This document shows, in pieces, positions 43,501 through 52,500 of a stretch of DNA of 64,000 nt (position 1 is its first letter; each line of letters starts with the position of its first letter). This stretch comes from Siphonodentalium dalli. Lineage: Eukaryota > Mollusca > Scaphopoda > Gadilida > Siphonodentaliidae. The DNA lies in assembly GCA_032622095.1 (NCBI GenBank), contig CP136065.1, positions 99,765,343 to 99,829,342 of the forward strand. The letters are read 5' to 3'. Made by a program: the position numbers and the translations under genes. The notes beneath the pieces are model-generated. The model saw nothing but the letters and a program-made list of their open reading frames with translations, was not told the DNA's origin and ran no database searches.

Positions 43501-46500
43501 TCACAATTGGAAATTGCTGGGGGAATAGATTAACTTTATTCCATAAAACGGTCCATTCATCTATTATGGGTTATTTATTTCTTCAAGAGGTAAATCATGA
43601 TACATCAAGAAAATATTGCAGTGCAATTATTTTTATTTTCCCCTTGACCTAGCCAATTTCAATAGCAACAAGTCCTACTGTTTCTCTTTTGCAGGTTTTC
43701 GCATTGCCATCTTTGAAACCCCGATACAAATTCAAACTCACAGCCCTTGATGGATCCCGGATACGAAAAGTTGCTTTCGTTAACTTCAGAAGTAGGAGTG
43801 GTAAGAATATCTATGAATTATACAGAAAGTTCCTCTCAGGAATAATTTAACAATAGTAAATAGCTTGAGGCTTGTATTGTATGTGGTACAATCAATTGAA
43901 ACTCTTTGTGTTTGTTGAGTTTGGCAAAGACTTTCTCTCAAACTGAACTTTCCCCATTGACATGTGACATTGACTTTAGCTATGCACCACGCCAGTGGTT
44001 TTTCATTGATATATTTGAAGATTTGAAGGATTTGTCTGTGACATATTGGCAAAGATGACTAAGATTTCTTCTCTACTTAGATTAATGAAGCTCTTCCATT
44101 TTGATAATAATTATAACAGCTCTGTGACAAGTTAATAAAAATTAACATTGAAGATGGGCCATGCATGTTTTATAGCTGGTTTTACTAATTTTCAGATGAG
44201 AATTACAGTGAGTTTGATATTGCCTGCCTCACGAACATGGGAAGTCTCAGTGTATACACAGTCACAATCTTACGACAACAACTCACAGCATCAGCTATCA
44301 GAAAAGAAGACATTAAGTAAGTCAGATCAACGAAAACATATTTATGTTTAATACTAGTATATATTTAAAACTGCAGAAATTTCCTTTATATTGTTATCAA
44401 TTGAATTGGAACACAAATATAGGAACATTTTAATATAAAATTGAATGGTTGCTAAGCTCTGAGGCAACGTGATCAGTTGTTCATTCCTATTATATATATA
44501 TATTTCATATTTCAAACATATCCATGTTTCATTAGATGACAGTTTTTAACCATTTCTGTACTATAATGGATTTTACCAGTCAGTTAAAAAGTGTACATCA
44601 GAATGGGCTATTATTCATTTGGAGGTATGTTAAGGTGATAAAGCAGATGACAGATAAATAAAAAGTGCTTAAAAGGAGCTTATTTATTGAGGGAAATGTT
44701 TGAATATAGAAGTTCAACAAATGAACTGGACTTAGTATCTGAAAATTTCCTGTGGGATAACTATTCGTCAATGATGCTTTAGTATAGAAAAGGTTAATTC
44801 ATAATGAAATGTTTATAGTTTGAACTTAATTTTTGAGAATATTGTTCTTGTTCATGGAGTATTCCTTGCCTATGACTGGAGCTTCCTGAATTATTTGCGA
44901 AAACCCTGTGCCAATTAGGACTTCACGATATCCAGATTTTAATACCGACTACGATACTGAAAATGATAACGCGGTATGACTAAATATCGTCACCAATAAA
45001 CTTGGATAGAACTGTTTGAGCATGATACATGTAACAAGCAGAATTTTTTTTTAGAATTATTGATTTGAAATACTGTTGGAATCATTTGCAAATAATATTG
45101 TTGCTTTGACCGGTATACAACATAAATAGTTAATATAAATGGTCCGGAGTTTCGGTGTTTATACGACGGAGATGTATACATGTATTTGTCAGTGACTGAT
45201 GTCATCGGGAATTCCCTACCAACAGCTGGTCGTTTATAACATTAAATGTCACAAACAGTCGCTTATATAAATAATAACAACAAATGCATGTAATTGTCCA
45301 GATTATACAAACTCCACACATTTAGCCAGGAAACCTTCCAGCAATATTGAGGTGAGATCAACCAATATAAACGAAAATTGCCACCCATTGTGTAAGGCAT
45401 GCCTACTAGATTGCTGCAGTGTGTCCACAAACGCTTAGGGAGCAGTGAGAGTTAATTAATTTTCACACAACACTAATTGGAATCTGTTAGCCATGGTCTT
45501 TGTCTCGGCGTTAGAAGTGTTTGGGGTAATTAAAGGCTGGACACTGATAGTGATATCTTCCATATCAGTATCCACACCGGCGGTTACGATGTACCGACTA
45601 TTTACATAAAGTGAAACCGACTATACAGTGACAAAAACAGTATCGCGATATGACTAAATACCAAAATACCGTGAAGCCCTAGTGCCAATGCATAGGGAGC
45701 CTCTCATATATAAGAGAATATATTGGCCTTACAATATTTACCTTGACCTTGAAAGCCAGTGCATTCTCTTATATATGAGAGGCTCCCGATGGGAGACTCG
45801 TATACTTTAAATTTTTAAGAGAATGCACTGGCACAAGATCTTTAATGCTGTTCCAGCGCAGCTCCCATCACTAAAGGGCAAATAGATTCATGCAGAATCA
45901 TTCAGTGGTTATCCACCCAAGTAGATAATGGGCTCCCCATTGCTTACATCAGCGATCTGACGAGATCAAAATCACAAACTACATTATATAAATGAGTATA
46001 CTACTTTCTCTTGCAGCGGTATTGTGTCATTCATTTTCACGAAAGACGGGCAAGGATTCTATCTATCTTCTCCCTCTGAATTCACAAGAATTTCCCTGTC
46101 TGCGCGGTGTAACCTGCAGCCTCAGTGTGAATTGGAAATAGCTGATGGTGCCCGACTTGAACTGAATTTTCCCCCTGAGCCAGAACCACAGCCTGAGCCA
46201 CCAGCGGAGGAAGACAAACCTGCCAGGTATGTTATCTATATTAATTCCTTCAGCATCGAGTCAATCTCGTTGGAACATATGTATGAAAATATAATTCTGT
46301 TAAGTTCAGTTGTGTTGAGTCTTCCTATTTTGATGGTAATTTATCCACATGGCGTGTTGCATGTGCGATTTACACGGCAATGGAATCTTGAACAGCTTTT
46401 ACTTGAAGCACGTTAGTGGCAGCTTTCCATGAAATTACACTACCATTCGTAATGTTTGTTGGGTAATATCTCTAGTTTTTTAAATGACAAAAATTTATTC

Positions 46501-49500
46501 TCCATTACAAGACACCGTCAAACAAAGTTTGGTTAGTTGAATGATGTTTACTGCATTGATTACTCCTTTTTATACACCCTTTTTGAAAAAAGGTCGTATT
46601 ATGTTATCAGTCTGTCCGTCCGTCCGTTAACATTTTTGGTTTCCGATCGATAACTCCAGTTTGGATTATTTGATCTGAACCAAAGTTGGTATGTGTATTT
46701 CCCAGCTAAAGATACAGGCCAAGTTTGAATATAGGTTCTGTCTATTTATTTTTCATGAGTTATGGCCATTTTTCGACTTAGAATTTGACCACATTTTGGC
46801 ATTGAAATTAGGGGTATATCAGATTTTCTTCAAATGTAAGCTCAAAGTATTATCTTATTTTACGATAGTACAATTCAAAATGGCTAAAGGGCGTATTTTG
46901 CCACGCCCTAGCGATGCTCTTGTTGTATCTGTCATTTTACTTCATTACAAATGAAGAATTGATCATGGTCGGTCACTTGTGACCCATGTGAATCATACTG
47001 CTGCTGGTGACTGCATCACATGTTCATGTCACATGCCTTCTGTCTGTCTAACATCTGGACATATCGTTGGCAGAAATTTGTTCTTGATTTTCTCATTGTT
47101 ATTTCCTGTTTTTAGCCCTGAAGCTGAGGCGAGTGAACAGCCAGCTGAGGCTGCCCCAGCCGACACGTCAGTGATGTCAACAGATAGTCAGATGAACGAT
47201 TCGAGGGCTGACACCACTGCCGATATCACGCAGGATACCATCATTATAGCAGAGTGAGTCACAACGAAACATTTTTATGCTCAGGCCAAAAAAAAAACTT
47301 CTGTTTCCGATAACATTGGGATAATTATCCAGACAGGCAGGGATTTTTATTTTTTTTGTAATTTTTTTTTTATTTAAAACCTTTCAGCCGTAAGTGATAT
47401 AATGCTTACTGTAGTAGCGAAGTCACAGATTTTTGGGATTGGGAAAAACAATAAATATTCATTCACACTAACAGGTAACTACATGTATAGACTAGCCTTC
47501 TGAAAAAATTGAGGCAGTCAAGAAAATCTCAGCCAGACAATGTTATCGGAAACAAAGAGGTTTTTTTTTTGCCTCATATTACATTGGGCTCCTTTGATCT
47601 GGAATTATTCTCATCAGAACATCCAAACTATGTATGAACTCGCACAATATATCCAATGATGATTTGTGTGTGAGAAAGGAGACCCTGTGAAGACCATCTC
47701 ACAAGCTAACGCTACCAAGAATAGGTAGATGTTTTGCTTGCAGCTTTTACTGTAAATGGCAGCATATTGTAGCAACCATAAATACAAAACACAAAATATT
47801 TGCCATATGATTTAGAACAACACCTTGGCAGTATAATATTGAGTTTGGTTGCAGAAGGGATAACACTGTGTAGAATCAGTTGATTTATAATTGATTATAA
47901 ATTTCAAGGGTCAATCATCATAGTGTATTTTATCTCCCAATCAAAATGAAGCATGTATATGATGACATCTTATGAAAATGGCAGTTTAATGCTTACAAGC
48001 CACAATCAAAATATCTCGACTATAATTTTAATTATTTGAGGGCAACAGTGACACTCATTTCAATGCTGTCTTCAATCTAGTTTCTATTTGTAAATTCTTT
48101 ATTCAGGTTCAGAATTCATATTAAAAGCAAGTAGATTTGGCTGCAGCTAATACGCGTTGATTTTTAGTCCCATAACGTGAACAAGCCTGAGTTTAGTGTG
48201 CCTGTCATTTGCAGAATGAGGTCACCAGAGGGTGAATTAAGTGACGCTATCCTGCATAGCAGGCTAACATCACTAAATTAACCCTCTGGGAACCTCATTC
48301 TGCTTACACATCATCTTTGGAAAGTTTCTTTATAATAGAATTTCTATAAAAACTTCTTCACATAGATTCTATTTATTTTTTAGTTTAGTTTCTCTATATC
48401 CCCAAATTAGCAGACAACACATTGCATAATTGAGGTTCCCAATGGGTGTACATCACAATATTTATTTGAACTTCAATCTGAGTCTCCCATAGCAGATGAG
48501 GTCATGCAGAATGAGGTCCCCAGAGGGTGAATTTGGTGATGCTAGCCCGCTATGCGGGATAGGGTCACTAAATTGACCCTCTGGGGACCTCATTCCGCAA
48601 ATGACTGGCACACTAAACTCAGACTTGAATGTGAATCCACCGACTTAGTTTTATTGGTCCGCTGTGATGACACAATCTGCTGTCTGCATTGAACCATTTA
48701 CACAGGTGCGTTGCGATGCATTAAAATGCTGAACTTACTATTATAGCTGGGAAGTTCGATTTTGAAATAAATACAATATTACACCTTAGCGGTGTTGCAT
48801 GTATTCTAACATAAACACATCTCATCTGGATAAAGATCGTGTTAGAAATGTGTGAGTTTATACAATGGCTGCAATCATTTCAGAGCAAATGAATCCATAG
48901 AAGCAGAAACCGAGACAGAGGTGACGACAACAACGTCACGGAATGATGATAATACCCAAGAAACAGTTGTAACGACCACGACTATTGTTGAAACCATGCC
49001 AACAGGAGAAACAGTTACAACAACTACAGAAGAAATCGTCACGCATGGTGAGTTGTCTCATATGTTTTAATCTTTCTCATTTTCAAAACTAGCTCATTCC
49101 TCTAGTTTGCAGAAGTTCTATGAACAAGATTTTCTAATTTCACAACTACTAACTTCTGATGAGTCAGAATTGATCTTTAAAGCAAATATGAACACATTCT
49201 AGATAGTAGTTTTCAAATCAATTCCCATTTACACCCAATCACCTTTGGGATAATTTCAGGTTTTGACAGAAAAATAACTCAACACTCACAGGATATTCTA
49301 GTTATTTTTCATGCCAACTGAATGTGATGGCTTACTTTTAGGATGTATATTTGGCAGCAATATGATTTTTGCTGAAGTCAAAAACACTTCATTCACTTGG
49401 TCGTAAGTCAGTGATAAAAGAACTCAATTCAAATTTAACTCATCCATGACTGGAGCTTTCTGAAATTTTGTCAAAACCCTGTGCCAATGCATTCTCCCAT

Positions 49501-52500
49501 AGGGAGCCTCGCATATATAAGAAAAAAAATTGGCCTAACAATATTTAACTTAACTGTATAAGCCAGTTTATTCTCTTATATATGCAAGGCTCCCAATGGG
49601 AGACTCATATATAAGAGTATGCACTGGCACAGGATCTTTAATGCTGCAACACCATGAAAGCGTCATGAAAGGATTAAACTACCTTCTATCCATATTTCAG
49701 TTCCTTTGTAATGACATGTATATTATCTTGTGGATGTTGAGAAATGTTAGCTAATTTTACTGTAATATATGCACCCAACCTGTAGCATTCATCAATGTTA
49801 ATTAAAAAATTAAGACTAGAAATAATATTATAATTTCACTTATTTTTGAACAGTCATGTTTGGTTGGTAATTTATAATCATCTATCCATTCTCACTCCCT
49901 CATTGTGCACTGATCATCATTTTAGTCACTCCGCCTCGGTGACCATTAGTTTTCTCATTCATTTGTACCTCCATTGTATGCTTTGATTGATCCTAAGTTT
50001 TGCAGGGAATTAAGCCTATACTTAATCAGACTGCGAGTTCTAAAAAATTATCTCTGTAAAATTTAATTTCACAACTTTGGAGTTATAATTATGTAATTAT
50101 GAAAAAGTTTAAAAACTGGTTTTTCCTGATATCAATTGGAGTCTTTTGAGGCTTTCATAATGGTCTGAGGGTTTATAGCCTAAAATGTTTACAGGCAATA
50201 ACCGAGATAATATGATATATTCGGTTTGTTTGTGAATGTAAATATTTTACCCCTCGGTGATAGCTTCGTTGGGCCCTACCACTTTATAATACATCATTTT
50301 ATACCATATGAATTGTGAAATGTTAACATTGGAAGTAATGTCAGTGAATTTGACAATTTGACATTACATGTTTTAACAATTTGAATAATTACTACTTATG
50401 TCACCATCGTCCATCATTTGAACGCTACTTGTAAACATTCTGATCACCCCTGCTCATTGCTTCGTCCAGCGTGCTCATTTATTTCTGTTGCTTCCATTTA
50501 TAGCATGCCCAGAACCATTAGCATCGGCAGAAGTCTACTAATTGTTTGATTGCACCATTGTCTTGATCCCAATCTCTTGTCTTTCTTCCTATGACTTTTA
50601 AGGACAGTTCTGCTTTCAAAGCCTCAATGGAAAGTACATATTTAATTAATTGTAAAGTGCACAAAATCACTTTACTGCAAATATCACTGCTCACTGCACT
50701 CTCAATCAAAATGCTCTCCGATATTTTACAAATGTCCAATCAGGTACTTTAGAGGTGGTCAGATTTAGCTTTAGAGAGACTGTTTTGATATGCATGTATA
50801 ATGCACATCATATGCCATGTTACCAAAACAGATTTGCAAAAGTTCAGATTTGTCTACTTGCCAAGTTTTGCAATTCATTTTCAAATTCTGAAACCATTAA
50901 TTATGTTAATGGAGGTGCAGGCAAATTATGACTATTGGACATGAATCTATAGCGAAAAAAGTGAAATCTATGATAAGATGATGGTGATATTTTTCTCAAT
51001 CAAACCTGACCTGTTGATGACAATGATTTTTCCAAAGTGTTAGTGATATATGCGATTTATACTTGTAATAGCCAACATGTTTTTACATTTACAATACATT
51101 CCATTGCACTGAGGCATTTGTTTTGTGCAGGACTTTCTGTCATAGGATCGTCCCCCTTTGCTGTCTCTCAGTCTCTTGACAGCTTGGACTGTGTTTCTAC
51201 TTGTTTCCTTTTGTTTTGTCGCAGATTTAACAGATAACGTAGATGACGATACTAAAGTGTCTAAACAGACAAAAGTTGAGGTGAGGAGCTTTTGTCGTCC
51301 GGACTCATTTTGAGTTCTCACTCCTGACAAAACTAACCTTCCGTAGTTAATTGGTGTTGTTGATGATTGTCACTTCCTAATTTAACCTATTCCTTAAATT
51401 TCGGTTAACTGTTCTTTGTAACTTCCTCAATTACTGTGTAAATGTCTTAAATGTTTCATTATTTTGAAATTACATCAATAAGAAACCCAAAATTTATACC
51501 GGAAATAATTTTTTGCCAGTTTTATACTAGACAATAATTTGTTATCCATTAAAACACTTGCACTGATACAGTTATAACCTGACCTTGGTTTACTACACAG
51601 CCACATAATGAGTTATTTGCTTTGTTTGGATTTCATTTTGCTTTTTGCACATACATTTGTTAACTTGTAATTAGTTGTATTCATTATTGTGTTGTAATTT
51701 ATTTATGTTCAAACAAATTGAGATCGAATAAATAAATCTGATTTAAAGTCTGAAATTCATATTAAAGTTTTTAGATAAAATTTGATATGGTGATATCTAA
51801 TGATTTAATAACTTAATTATATGCATGAATCTTTGACAAGCATGTTCTAACATCTAGCACAAGTAAAATAGTTTTTTGTGAGTCATATGAGGTAGGTTAT
51901 GTGTATTGTAATCTGAATTGTCTTGGTGTTAATATCATGATGGTGATGCATAACCAAGTAATAAATTGAGAAATAAGTATTGGAATGTGGAAAATACTCT
52001 TGATAGGTAGTTAACCCTTCCATGACTCGATCTTCCTGAAATTTTACGAAAATCCTGTGTCAATGCATTCTCTTCTACAATTATCTTCTATTTGCAAGTC
52101 TCCCATATGGAATAAATTTGCCTAACAATATTTATCTTGAGTTTTTTAGCCAGTGCATTCTCTTATATATACGAGGCTCCCTATGGGAGACTCGCAGATA
52201 TAAGAGAATGCACTGGCACAGGATCTTAAATGCTGCACCAGCACAGCTCCCGTCATGAAAAGGAAATTTAAGCAGATACATAGATGAAAAGATAATACAA
52301 CTGCAGAAGGATTTCTATTCATTGGTGGGAAATGTTCAGATAATAAGTTCAACTTAATGACCTATTATCGTTAGTTGCTTATTACCTGAACATTTCCTAA
52401 GGGAACTTCTCATCAATGACTATATTGATGTTTTGTTAGTAAAGAAAGGGTTATAGGAACACGTCTTGATTAATTCATAGCAATTGGTGAATCATTAATA

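Larger units (their letters stand above)
36015..44195 (+). other. cluster of short introns between W8 and W18
   Basis: These introns are 0.4-1.2 kb. Insertions are F elements (36419, 42511), T2 (37016), T5 (37839), T1 (38869), M1 (40156) and P1 (40286). The introns after W12, W14 and W17 show nothing beyond AT-rich DNA; the one after W16 starts with a duplicated exon end. Confidence 0.6.
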
